A stretch of 64,000 nt of DNA from Hymenobacter properus (GTDB lineage: Bacteria > Bacteroidota > Bacteroidia > Cytophagales > Hymenobacteraceae). Position 1 is the first letter of the stretch. Every line of letters begins with the position of its first letter. The translations under genes and the position numbers were made by a program. The stretch covers positions 682,001 through 746,000 of the forward strand of contig NZ_JADQDP010000001.1 of assembly GCF_015694735.1 (NCBI RefSeq). The letters are read 5' to 3'. The notes beneath the pieces were generated by a model. It did no database searches. It was not told the origin of the DNA and saw only the letters and a list, made by a program, of their open reading frames with translations. Shown in pieces: positions 54,716 through 64,000 of this stretch.

Positions 54716-55459
54716 ATGCCCACCGTCGATATTTTCATTCCCTGCTTCGTCGACCAGCTTTACCCCACCACGGCCCTGAACATGGTGAAGGTGCTGGAAA
54801 AAGTAGGCGTCACGGTCAACTACAACCCGGCCCAGACCTGCTGCGGCCAGCCCGCCTACAACGCCGGCTACCACGACCAGAGCCGCGCCGTAGCTGAAAA
54901 ATTTCTGGCCGATTTTGCCGCGCCGCCTGCCACGGCCGGGCCGCGCTATGTGGTGAGTCCTTCGGCCTCCTGCGTGGGCATGGTGCGCAATAGTTACTCC
55001 GAACTGTTTGCCGGCACGCCGCAGCAAGCGGCCTGCCGGGGCGTGCAGGGCCGCGTGTATGAGCTGACCGAATTCCTGGTGGATGTGCTGGGCGTGGCGG
55101 CGGTGCCGGGCGCCCGGCTGGCGGGCAAATACACCTACCACGACTCCTGCTCGGCCCTGCGCGAGTGCGGCATCCGGCCGCAGCCCCGGCAGCTGCTCGA
55201 CGCCGTGGAGGGGCTGGAACGAATCGAAATGGCCGAAACCACTACCTGCTGTGGGTTCGGCGGCACGTTTGCGGTGAAGTTTGAGGCCATTTCGGTGGCC
55301 ATGGCTCAGCAGAAAGTAGAGCACGCCCTCGACACCGGCGCCGACTACCTCGTGAGCACCGACGTGAGCTGCCTCATGCACCTGGAGTCCTACATCAAGC
55401 GCGAAAAGCTGCCGCTTAAATGCCTGCACGTGGCCGACGTGCTGGCCAGCGGCTGGTAA
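54716..55459 (+). CDS. (Fe-S)-binding protein, LutA/GlcF-like
   Basis: A 247-residue protein with two cysteine-rich CCG domains: TCCGQPAYNAGY (Cys42, Cys43) and TTCCGFGGTFAVKF (Cys178, Cys179). This is the pattern of LutA, part of L-lactate utilisation complexes, and of the GlcF/HdrB families that hold a noncubane [4Fe-4S] cluster. The start MPTVDIFIPCFVDQLYP is typical. The partners LutB and LutC are not adjacent. It may be cotranscribed with the HMG-CoA lyase gene. Confidence 0.9.
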   Translation: MPTVDIFIPCFVDQLYPTTALNMVKVLEKVGVTVNYNPAQTCCGQPAYNAGYHDQSRAVAEKFLADFAAPPATAGPRYVVSPSASCVGMVRNSYSELFAGTPQQAACRGVQGRVYELTEFLVDVLGVAAVPGARLAGKYTYHDSCSALRECGIRPQPRQLLDAVEGLERIEMAETTTCCGFGGTFAVKFEAISVAMAQQKVEHALDTGADYLVSTDVSCLMHLESYIKREKLPLKCLHVADVLASGW

Positions 55460-55491
55460 AATCGGGCGGCCGCATACGGCTTGGCTGAGCT

Positions 55492-56832
55492 ATGCCGTTC
55501 TTGCGCTCGCCAACGTTTTTCTTTCGTTCTTTTTCAGTGCAGTACTATCTGTCCGGCCGACTTTCACAATACCTGCTATTGCTGGCCTGCGTGGCGGGCA
55601 TCGCGGGGCTGCTGGCTTCGCGGGCCCTCATTGCCATTGCGCCCATTGTGGGCGTGGTAGCGGCCCTGACCAATCCTGACTTCTTGCGGGCCCTGCCCCG
55701 GTATTTTCGTAATGGCGCCGCCATGCGCGCAGCCGCCATCCCGGCTTTTCTTTTATTGACCGGGCTCTACACCAGCAACTGGGCCACCTGGCGCCACGAG
55801 CTGTACCGTGACCTGGTGTGGCTGGGCGTGCCGCTGGCTTTTGCCGTGGCCGTACCACTGGCGAGCTGGCAACGGCTGGTGGTGGGCAGCACGTTTGTGC
55901 TGGGCACGGCTGCCGTGGGCCTGGGCACGCTGGGGCAATACCTGCTCAACACCGCGGCGGCGGCCGAGGCCATTCGCGTAGGGCAAAACATGCCGGCCAT
56001 CACGCACATCTTCCACATTGCGTTTGGGGTGATGCTGGCGCTGGCGTTCTTCGCAGGGCTGTTGCTGCGGAGCAACCCGCGGGCCGGGCGCGTGTTGCGC
56101 GCGGGGCTGCTAGTAGCGGCGGCTGTGGCAGCGCTCACCCTGCACGTACTGGCGTATCGCACTGGCCTGCTGGTGTTTTATGCCGGGCTGCTGGCCCTGG
56201 CCCTGCGCGTGCTGGCCCGGCGGCATCTGGCCCTGGGGCTGGCCTTGCTGGCAGCGTTGGCGTTGGCCCCGTGGCTGGCCTACCAGGTGCTGCCCACGGT
56301 GCACGAGCGGGTGAATGGCACGCTCTGGGACGTAGAGCAGTACACCCAGGGCCACGACATCAATGAGTACTCGGTGGCCCGCCGCCTGGCCGCCCTCCAA
56401 ACGGCCAGCAACGTTGTGGAGGGCCATTGGATGCTGGGCGTGGGTCCGGCCGACGTACGTGACGCCATGATGGCGCAGTACGACTGGCAGAGCCTAGGTT
56501 TGCGGGCCGAAAACCGCGTCGAGGTGCACAATCAATACGTGCAGTCGCTGCTGGGAGGCGGGGTGCCGGGCGTGTTATTGCTGCTGGGGCTGCTGGGTTG
56601 GCCCTTTACGCAGCGCTGGGCCCGCCGCGACGCGGCGGTGTGCCTCTTTTTGGTCATCGAAGCCGCCGCCATGCTGGTCGATTCCGTGCTGGACCTGCAG
56701 ATTGGCCTGAACTTCTTTGTGTTCCTGTACGGCTACCTGGTGGTGGCCGGCGAGCGAAAAAACAAGGAGCGGCCCGAACATGGGCCGCTCCCTGCTCCGG
56801 ACCGGGCGCAGGCCCAGCCGGTATTCAGCTAA
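55492..56832 (+). CDS. O-antigen ligase family membrane protein
   Basis: A 446-residue protein with about 11 to 12 transmembrane helices. A large periplasmic loop holds the segment RVEVHNQYVQSLLGGGVPG, the conserved motif of Wzy_C/WaaL proteins. Function is likely transfer or polymerisation of a surface glycan on lipid carriers; the donor is unknown. ATG 55492 gives a normal start. Near its end the DNA contains an inverted repeat (GAGCGGCCC/GGGCCGCTC), which may help terminate transcription before dapA. Confidence 0.8.
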   Translation: MPFLRSPTFFFRSFSVQYYLSGRLSQYLLLLACVAGIAGLLASRALIAIAPIVGVVAALTNPDFLRALPRYFRNGAAMRAAAIPAFLLLTGLYTSNWATWRHELYRDLVWLGVPLAFAVAVPLASWQRLVVGSTFVLGTAAVGLGTLGQYLLNTAAAAEAIRVGQNMPAITHIFHIAFGVMLALAFFAGLLLRSNPRAGRVLRAGLLVAAAVAALTLHVLAYRTGLLVFYAGLLALALRVLARRHLALGLALLAALALAPWLAYQVLPTVHERVNGTLWDVEQYTQGHDINEYSVARRLAALQTASNVVEGHWMLGVGPADVRDAMMAQYDWQSLGLRAENRVEVHNQYVQSLLGGGVPGVLLLLGLLGWPFTQRWARRDAAVCLFLVIEAAAMLVDSVLDLQIGLNFFVFLYGYLVVAGERKNKERPEHGPLPAPDRAQAQPVFS

Positions 56833-56847
56833 AAAAGCATTTGCTGC

Positions 56848-57732
56848 CTACAGCGCCTTCCGAATCCGCTCCTTCAGCCCCTCGGTGGCTTCGAGCAGGG
56901 GCAGGCGGGCGGCGGCACCGCACACGCCAAGGGCTTCTAGGGCAGCTTTCACGCCTACGGGGTTGCTTTCCTCATACATGAGCGGGTTGAGGGGCAGTAG
57001 GCGGAAAAGGCCGTCGCGCGCAGCGGCGAAGTCGCCGGCCAGGGCGGCGCGGGTCATGTCGGAGAAACGCTTGGGAAAGGCATTGGCCAGCACTGAGATA
57101 ACGCCTTCGCCGCCGCAGGCAATGAGGGCGGGCGTGAGCATGTCATCGCCCGAGAGCAGCAGAAAGTCTTTGGGCTTGTGGGCGGCAATGGTCAGGCACT
57201 GCTCCATCAGGCCGCTGGCTTCTTTGATGCCGATGATGTTGGGGTGGTGGGCCAGGCGCAGCGTGGTTTCGGCGGTGAGGTTGGAAGCCGTGCGGCCGGG
57301 CACGTTGTAGAGAATGAGGGGCACGGGGCAGGCGTCGGCCAAGCGCTGGTAGTGGGCTACCAGGCCGGCTTGGCTGGGCTTGTTATAGGCCGGGCTGGCC
57401 GAGAGCACCGCGGCCACACCGTGCAAGTCGGTGCTGCGAAATAACTCTACGGCATCGGCTGTGTTGTTGCTGCCGATGCCGTACACCAGCGGCACGCGGC
57501 CAGCCACATGCTCTTTGGCGATGCGCAGCAGCTCGGCTTTTTCGGCCACCGTGGTGGTGGGCGACTCGCCGGTGGTGCCATTGATAACCAGGTATTCCAC
57601 CCCGCCCTCGATGCAGAAATCGAGCAGGCGGCGCCAGCCGGTGTAGTCTACCGCGAAATGGTCGGTGAAGGGCGTAATCAGGGCGACGCCGGTGCCGTGA
57701 AAGCGCGGAAGCTGGGTGCCGGAGTTGTTCAT
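56848..57732 (-). CDS. dapA: 4-hydroxy-tetrahydrodipicolinate synthase
   Basis: DapA condenses pyruvate with aspartate semialdehyde in lysine and diaminopimelate synthesis. The 294-residue TIM barrel shows the catalytic residues: NGTTGES (Thr54), Tyr141 in YNVPGRT and Schiff-base Lys169 in GIKEASG. ATG 57732 fits; the longer open frame to 57810 lacks homology. An exact -7 TACTTTTG is at 57772-57765 on the minus strand, but I see no -33 element. It converges with the O-antigen ligase-like gene. Confidence 0.95.
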   Translation of the reverse strand: MNNSGTQLPRFHGTGVALITPFTDHFAVDYTGWRRLLDFCIEGGVEYLVINGTTGESPTTTVAEKAELLRIAKEHVAGRVPLVYGIGSNNTADAVELFRSTDLHGVAAVLSASPAYNKPSQAGLVAHYQRLADACPVPLILYNVPGRTASNLTAETTLRLAHHPNIIGIKEASGLMEQCLTIAAHKPKDFLLLSGDDMLTPALIACGGEGVISVLANAFPKRFSDMTRAALAGDFAAARDGLFRLLPLNPLMYEESNPVGVKAALEALGVCGAAARLPLLEATEGLKERIRKAL

Positions 57733-57809
57733 GCCAGGGGTTTGGGAGTTAGTTTTGTGGGCTGCAAAAGTAGCAGGTGGGGCACGTTTTACTGGCTCGC
57801 ACTTTCCCA

Positions 57810-57840
57810 AACGTCATGCTTCGCTGCGTTTCGCTTGACG
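57810..57840. repeat. Truncated relic of the palindromic repeat
   Basis: About 31 bp: AACGTCATGCTTCGCTGCG then TTTCGCTTGACG. It joins a left end and a right end of the family with most of the core missing, and stays weakly palindromic (CGTCA/TGACG). Confidence 0.55.
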
Positions 57841-57909
57841 CAGGGTAGAATTGTTTTTGTTTTTCTTCCTCCCTCATACCCTTCTGCGAGGCCCGGCTTC
57901 GCGCATTTC

Positions 57910-58842
57910 ATGAAATTTCTTTCCGCTCCCCTCCTGCTGGCCGGCCTGACGCTAGCCGCTTGCGACACCAAAACCGCCACCACCGGCGAAGCCGCCACCA
58001 GCGCCGCTACCGTCGAGAAAGCCGATACCGCCGCCACCGACCCGGCCGCTGCCGAAACCTCCGGCACCAAAGCTATTGCGGCCGACGAGGCCAACGCCAC
58101 TCCCGCCCCCGACCCCAAAACCATTCCGGCCAGCAGCGCCGGCAATGCCGCGGCCATTCTGGCCCGCCCCCAGGTGCCCATCCTCTGCTACCACCAAATT
58201 CGGGACTGGACGGCCCGCGACTCCAAGGGCGCCAAGGACTACATCATTCCCGTGGCCCAATTCAAGGCCCAAATTAAGATGCTGGCCGACAGCGGCTACC
58301 ACACCATCTCGCCCGACCAGCTCTACGCGTACATGACCACCGGCGCCAAACTGCCGAGCAAGCCCATCATGCTCACGTTTGATGACACGGACTTGGACCA
58401 ATTCACGGTGGCGCGCCCCACGCTGGAGCAGTACGGCTACAAGGCCATGTACTTTGTAATGACCGTGAGCCTGGGCCGCCCCAACTACATGACCAAGGCC
58501 ATGGTGAAGCAGCTCTCCGACGAGGGCAACGTCATCGGCTCGCACACCTGGGACCACCACAACGTGAAGAAGTACCAGGGCAAGGACTGGGAAACCCAAA
58601 TCGACAAGCCCACCAAGACGCTGGAGGAAATCACGGGCAAGAAAATCGTGTACTTCGCCTACCCCTTCGGCCTCTGGAACCCGCAGGCCTTTCCCGAGCT
58701 GAAAAAGCGCGGCTTCGTGGCCGCTTTCTCGCTGGCCGAAAAGCGCGACCAGAACGACCCCATGTTCACCATCCGTCGCATCATCGCCAGCGGCTACTGG
58801 TCGCCCAAAACGCTGCGCAACAACATCGTGCAAAGCTTCTAG
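57910..58842 (+). CDS. Polysaccharide deacetylase lipoprotein (NodB domain)
   Basis: A 310-residue lipoprotein (lipobox LAAC, Cys18) with a long Ala/Thr/Glu-rich spacer (about 20-80). The NodB domain shows ILCYHQIRDW, MLTFDDTDLDQF (Asp158, Asp159), GSHTWDHH (His212, His216) and VYFAYPFGLWNPQAF. The opening ILCYHQI links it to the PgaB/IcaB-like group, which de-N-acetylates poly-N-acetylglucosamine. The substrate is not shown. It is distinct from the deacetylase at 28958-29782. Confidence 0.88.
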   Translation: MKFLSAPLLLAGLTLAACDTKTATTGEAATSAATVEKADTAATDPAAAETSGTKAIAADEANATPAPDPKTIPASSAGNAAAILARPQVPILCYHQIRDWTARDSKGAKDYIIPVAQFKAQIKMLADSGYHTISPDQLYAYMTTGAKLPSKPIMLTFDDTDLDQFTVARPTLEQYGYKAMYFVMTVSLGRPNYMTKAMVKQLSDEGNVIGSHTWDHHNVKKYQGKDWETQIDKPTKTLEEITGKKIVYFAYPFGLWNPQAFPELKKRGFVAAFSLAEKRDQNDPMFTIRRIIASGYWSPKTLRNNIVQSF

Positions 58843-58860
58843 CCCGCATGATATCAGGCA

Positions 58861-58878
58861 AACGTTTTTAAAAACGTT
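58861..58878. repeat. Perfect 18-bp palindrome
   Basis: AACGTTTTTAAAAACGTT, exactly self-complementary, between the deacetylase stop and its terminator. Could be a protein-binding site, or part of a double terminator. Confidence 0.6.
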
Positions 58879-58886
58879 GACTACAG

Positions 58887-58919
58887 AAAAAGCCCGGCTG
58901 CTTAGCAGCTGGGCTTTTT
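58887..58919 (+). terminator. Rho-independent terminator
   Basis: AAAAAGCCCGGCTGC and GCAGCTGGGCTTTTT arms with loop TTA. Confidence 0.88.
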
Positions 58920-59050
58920 CATACCTGTTGGTTGGTGTACACCTAGCGCCAGGTTTATTCCTGATATTATTAAAAAGCAATTTTCAGAGGCGCTTACGGT
59001 TTTACCAGTGCTTCATTCTTTTTTCCACTTCTATCCGGGGTTCCTTCTGC

Positions 59051-59803
59051 ATGAAACAGTTCTTAAAACAATTACTATTGACAGGTGTAGCCGCTTCCGG
59101 TGTGCTGCTGGCTACCAGCGCCCAAGCACAGGTGTCCTTTGGCCCCCGGGTAGGACTGAACGTTTCCACGTTGAGCTACGACTTTGACACCGAGACAGAG
59201 CCTACCTCCAAGTACAAAGCCGGGGCCCAGGTTGGGGTTAGCCTGAATGCGCAGTTTGGCAAACTATCGGTGCAGCCGTCGCTGCTTTTCACCATGAAAG
59301 GCAATAAATCTGAAATAACAGACAGCCAGACGTACCCCTCCAACGGTCAGACGTTTACCTCAACGTACCATAGAAATCAGACCTTTAACCTCAATTACCT
59401 CGAACTACCAGTAAATTTGGTGTACAGCACGAACGGTGCCGAAGGCGGTTTCCAGGTTTTTGCCGGACCGTACGTGGCTATGGGACTTGGCGGCAATACC
59501 AAGGCCGATTTCACAGAAACTAACTCCGTTGGCGGGGTCACCCAAACTCAATCGGGCTCGTTCGATGTGGATGTTGCTTTTGTAAACGAAAAAGGCAATG
59601 GTGACAAAGCCTATTTGCGGCGGTTCGACGCGGGCTTCAACTTCGGCATTGGTTACAAAATCGCAGGCATTCAGGCACAAGCAGGCTACGGCTTGGGTTT
59701 AGGCAATCTTTTTCCCAATGATAAGAACGACCCAAAATCAGAAGACAAATTGCATAACCGCGGTTTTCAAATTGCGGTATCGTATTTCTTGCAAAAACCT
59801 TAA
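59051..59803 (+). CDS. Outer-membrane beta-barrel protein
   Basis: A 250-residue protein with a signal peptide (residues 1-27, ending ATSAQAQ). The mature protein is built of alternating strands and starts VSFGPRVGLNVSTLSYDF; it includes KAGAQVGVSLNAQFG, VQPSLLFTMKGNK and YLELPVNLVYS, and ends FQIAVSYFLQKP. This is the PF13568-type small porin-like barrel. No cargo or ligand can be predicted. The leader is AT-rich; I see no clear promoter. Confidence 0.85.
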   Translation: MKQFLKQLLLTGVAASGVLLATSAQAQVSFGPRVGLNVSTLSYDFDTETEPTSKYKAGAQVGVSLNAQFGKLSVQPSLLFTMKGNKSEITDSQTYPSNGQTFTSTYHRNQTFNLNYLELPVNLVYSTNGAEGGFQVFAGPYVAMGLGGNTKADFTETNSVGGVTQTQSGSFDVDVAFVNEKGNGDKAYLRRFDAGFNFGIGYKIAGIQAQAGYGLGLGNLFPNDKNDPKSEDKLHNRGFQIAVSYFLQKP

Positions 59804-59846
59804 TCCACTCGCCAGGTCTTTGCCGGTGTGACGCCGGCACGTTTCA

Positions 59847-59911
59847 CGGCCCTGCTGGAAAAGCAAAAGCTTCGACAAATAGCCGAAGCTTTTGCTTTTC
59901 CAGCAGGGCCG
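59847..59911. terminator. Bidirectional hairpin with 28-bp perfect stem
   Basis: Left arm 59847-59874 (CGGCCCTGCTGGAAAAGCAA and on) and right arm 59884-59911 are perfectly complementary around a 9-nt loop, between the convergent barrel gene and ligA. Confidence 0.88.
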
Positions 59912-59940
59912 CTTTCTACGATACGCCTCTTTCTAATGCT

Positions 59941-62103
<2,163 letters not shown>

Positions 62104-62121
62104 TCAAAACGGTTAGGCAAT

Positions 62122-62150
62122 AAAAAAGGCCGCCTCAACGGGCGGCCTTT
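62122..62150 (-). terminator. Terminator of the DUF4920 gene
   Basis: Arms AAAGGCCGCC (62125-62134) and GGCGGCCTTT (62141-62150); on the minus strand a T run follows the stem. It separates the DUF4920 gene from ligA. Confidence 0.85.
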
Positions 62151-62178
62151 CCAGCGGTTTCAAAGTCAGTGGCTAACC

Positions 62179-62787
62179 TTAGTTCACCACGCGCACGCCA
62201 TCGGCCAGGAAAGTGAGCTGCTGCTCGTCCTGCGTGATGGCGGCCACTTCCTGGTCCGACTTGCCGGCATCCTTAGCGTAGTGCTGCAGTTCGGCTTTGG
62301 GCACAGTGCTGCGGTAAGCCCAGCCACTCACCACCACGTCGTGGCCGCTCAGGTCCTTGGGCACGAAAAACGCGTAATCCTTGAAGCGCACGCGCATTTC
62401 CTTACCGTCGGCCGTAGGCAGGGTCATCCAGCAGCCTTTGGCCTGGCACACGGCCGAGGCTTTGCCGGTCAGCTTCACCTGGGCCGAGTCGCGGGTGCCG
62501 AGGGCGGTGGGCAGGGCCGTCATGGGCAGGGCGCCGTCGGGCGAGATGGCCGCGCCGTATGTCTGGCCGGGTGTGGCGGGCGCAATGCTGGTGCTGGGGT
62601 GGCCTTCGCCTTCTTCGCCGGCTTCCTCGTCCTCGTTGGCGCCCTTGGGCACGTCGGCGTTGTGGCCGTTCACTTCCTCCTGTCCTTGGGGCACGGGCAG
62701 CACCGGGTTGATGGGCGCCGAGGGGAACAAGCGGAAGTACGCCAGTATCAGCACGAGGACGACGGCGAAGGATATCAGAAATTTCAT
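62179..62787 (-). CDS. DUF4920 domain protein with N-terminal membrane anchor
   Basis: A 202-residue protein anchored by a single N-terminal helix (MKFLISFAVVLVLILAYF). An acidic, disordered spacer (GANEDEEAGEEGEGH) leads to the DUF4920 domain (about 85-200): LTGKASAVCQAKGCWMTLP, VRFKDYAFFVPKDLSGHDVVV and LQHYAKDAGKS. The CxxxxCW motif probably binds a metal or haem-like ligand, but the family role is unknown. ATG 62787 gives the anchor; the longer frame to 62841 lacks support. Confidence 0.85.
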   Translation of the reverse strand: MKFLISFAVVLVLILAYFRLFPSAPINPVLPVPQGQEEVNGHNADVPKGANEDEEAGEEGEGHPSTSIAPATPGQTYGAAISPDGALPMTALPTALGTRDSAQVKLTGKASAVCQAKGCWMTLPTADGKEMRVRFKDYAFFVPKDLSGHDVVVSGWAYRSTVPKAELQHYAKDAGKSDQEVAAITQDEQQLTFLADGVRVVN

Positions 62788-62844
62788 AGACTTATGAAGG
62801 TGAGGTTTTAAAACTAGCAGCACGCGGCATTGACGCCGCACGCC

Positions 62845-63465
62845 TTATTGGTTGATGACGACGGCCTTGCGCAGCTTGCGGGCGTAGGTGATGCGGCGCT
62901 CGGCGCCGCCCGCGCCCGTGTAGTCGAAGCCCACGGCGGTGGGGTCTTCGCGCAGGGCGGCCCAGGTGTTGGTGTCCATTTCGGCGGGCTGCTCGGCGCC
63001 GGCCGGCACAGCGGGCTGCATAAAGTGGGCGTCGGCAAAAAAGGCATTCATACCCTGCAGGATGGCAATTTCCTGGTCGCGCACGCTCGACGCCTGCGGG
63101 TCGCTGAGGGCCTTTTCGCTCAGCAGGGCACGGGCCGGAATCACCTCGTGGCGCAGGGTGTCGCCCTTGCTGCTGGTCACGATGAGGTGGGCCTGGGCCG
63201 TGAGCACCCGCGGGCCACGCAGCTGCAGGATGAAGTTATCCTGGGTGTTGGGGTCCGAAAATGTATGCGTCGTGCTCACGGTGTTCAGCACGGTTTTGCT
63301 GCCCACCCGCACCCGGGAGCCGGCGGCCGGCGGGGTGTAGGTGGTGCGCGGGTCCACGCTGGAAGTGCTCACTTCGCGCTCCGTGCTCACGCACGAGGCC
63401 AATTGCACGGCCAAGCCGGCGGCCAGCACCCAACCAGCGGTTCGTTTGAATGGTAGTGTTTTCAT
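62845..63465 (-). CDS. Lipoprotein of unknown function
   Basis: A 206-residue lipoprotein: MKTLPFKRTAGWVLAAGLAV then lipobox LASC. The mature part has a Ser/Thr-rich region, a beta domain (SRVRVGSKTVLNTVSTTHTF, FILQLRGPRVLTAQAHLIV) and a C-terminal helical part. No known domain. ATG 63465 sets the lipoprotein signal. It lies 57 bp upstream of the DUF4920 gene on the same strand and could be cotranscribed with it. Confidence 0.62.
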   Translation of the reverse strand: MKTLPFKRTAGWVLAAGLAVQLASCVSTEREVSTSSVDPRTTYTPPAAGSRVRVGSKTVLNTVSTTHTFSDPNTQDNFILQLRGPRVLTAQAHLIVTSSKGDTLRHEVIPARALLSEKALSDPQASSVRDQEIAILQGMNAFFADAHFMQPAVPAGAEQPAEMDTNTWAALREDPTAVGFDYTGAGGAERRITYARKLRKAVVINQ

Positions 63466-63616
63466 GAAAGATGCCCGGCGCGGGATGTGGCCGGGCGCAC
63501 GAAGGTAAGGTATGTGAGGGAGGCCGCAGCCATCTGCCACGGCAGGAAAGGCCTTGCGGCGTCGGGATTTTTACGAAAAACTTAAATCGTTGGGTTTGTA
63601 CCCCGCTAAGCACATA

Positions 63617-64000
63617 TCAGAATAAACCGATTTCCAGGCCCAGCGCCCAACGAGGCAGCTCGGGCCAGGCCGCAAAGGCCGGGCCAAAAGCCGACGTGAG
63701 GCGGTAGCGGCCCACCAGGGCGTAGCGGTCGAAGCCCAGACGGGCGCCCGCGCTGCCCGACCAGCGCCGCAGGTACGGCAAGCCCCGCTCCGTGGTTTCG
63801 ACTGAGCCGATGCCGGGCGCGGGCTCGTCTTCGGTGCTGTGGGCCGTGGCGGCTACCCAGCCACCGCCGGCCAGCAAGTCAAGGTAGCTGCCCACGGAGT
63901 TGCCGCGCCGGCCAGCGTTCAGCCGGAGGCTGATTTCCGAATACAGCTGGTGCAGACTCAGGCCTTCCTCGCGGTGCTGAGTGGCATTGGGCACCACCTT
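63617..64000 (-). CDS. Outer-membrane barrel-like protein (C-terminal part, 5' end outside window)
   Basis: The minus-strand frame is open to the window edge, so the gene starts beyond base 64000. About 127 residues are visible. They alternate hydrophobic and polar residues as in beta-strands (LYSEISLRLNAGRRG, YLDLLAGGGWVAATA, RYALVGRYRLTSAFG), and the chain ends in Phe (RWALGLEIGLF), as in many outer-membrane proteins. No specific family can be given. Confidence 0.6.
   Translation of the reverse strand, partial: KVVPNATQHREEGLSLHQLYSEISLRLNAGRRGNSVGSYLDLLAGGGWVAATAHSTEDEPAPGIGSVETTERGLPYLRRWSGSAGARLGFDRYALVGRYRLTSAFGPAFAAWPELPRWALGLEIGLF

Noticed and set aside
57508..57909. 134-codon N-terminal extension of the NodB lipoprotein
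   Set aside because: It is antisense to dapA, and the lipoprotein signal starts at ATG 57910.

Overview
The window looks like chromosome of a GC-rich, Hymenobacter-like member of the Bacteroidota (Cytophagales). Evidence: promoters of the TTG-N18/19-TAnnTTTG type, almost no Shine-Dalgarno sequences, type IX secretion (T9SS) features (a PorE-like TPR/propeller/OmpA protein, one cargo with a type A C-terminal domain and one with a CHU_C/type B domain), and many single genes of Bacteroidota type (M61 and M1 peptidases, DUF2147, DUF4920, DUF5684, fused isobutyryl-CoA mutase). I see no rRNA, tRNA, CRISPR array, transposase, integrase or phage gene. The genus is an inference.

Layout. 1-6.5 kb: end of a glycosyltransferase, fabH, a DtxR-type metal regulator, mnmE, gltA and two small genes. 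6.5-12.6 kb: the PorE-like protein with queE, then folD, a DUF5684 membrane protein and lepA. 12.7-24 kb: a membrane protein, a GlcG/HbpS-like protein, a carboxypeptidase-regulatory-like protein, icmF, an AT-rich gene of probable foreign origin, a phytase-like esterase lipoprotein and small secreted or phosphatase proteins. 23.9-31.5 kb: an MFS carrier, a membrane class III cyclase, an aldo/keto reductase, two paralogous OmpA-type proteins enclosing a polysaccharide deacetylase, and a pseudouridine synthase. 31.5-44.3 kb: a putative metallopeptidase, an ABC permease fused to an M1 peptidase with its ATPase, a 45-residue peptide gene, an FKBP isomerase, kup, an M61 peptidase and an NlpC/P60 protein with a histone-H1-like tail. 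44.3-44.9 kb: a gene-poor stretch that appears to encode a separate minus-strand small RNA. 44.9-64 kb: a DUF2147 protein, two T9SS cargoes, a lone cytochrome oxidase subunit III, an M23 peptidase, an HMG-CoA lyase / Fe-S protein / O-antigen-ligase run, dapA, a second deacetylase, an outer-membrane barrel, ligA, a DUF4920 protein, a lipoprotein and a cut outer-membrane protein.

Most genes are single housekeeping or envelope genes separated by strong hairpin terminators, several of them bidirectional. Three features stand out between the genes. (1) A family of about 85-105 bp imperfect palindromes (seven copies plus one short relic) sits between genes and often touches start regions, creating false N-terminal extensions. 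(2) A minus-strand transcription unit at about 44.64-44.31 kb has a good Bacteroidota promoter, a 23-codon ORF with a full-strength Shine-Dalgarno (very unusual in this phylum) and three downstream hairpins; it is my best candidate for something undescribed. (3) A perfect-period 9-bp tandem repeat contains the start codon of mnmE.
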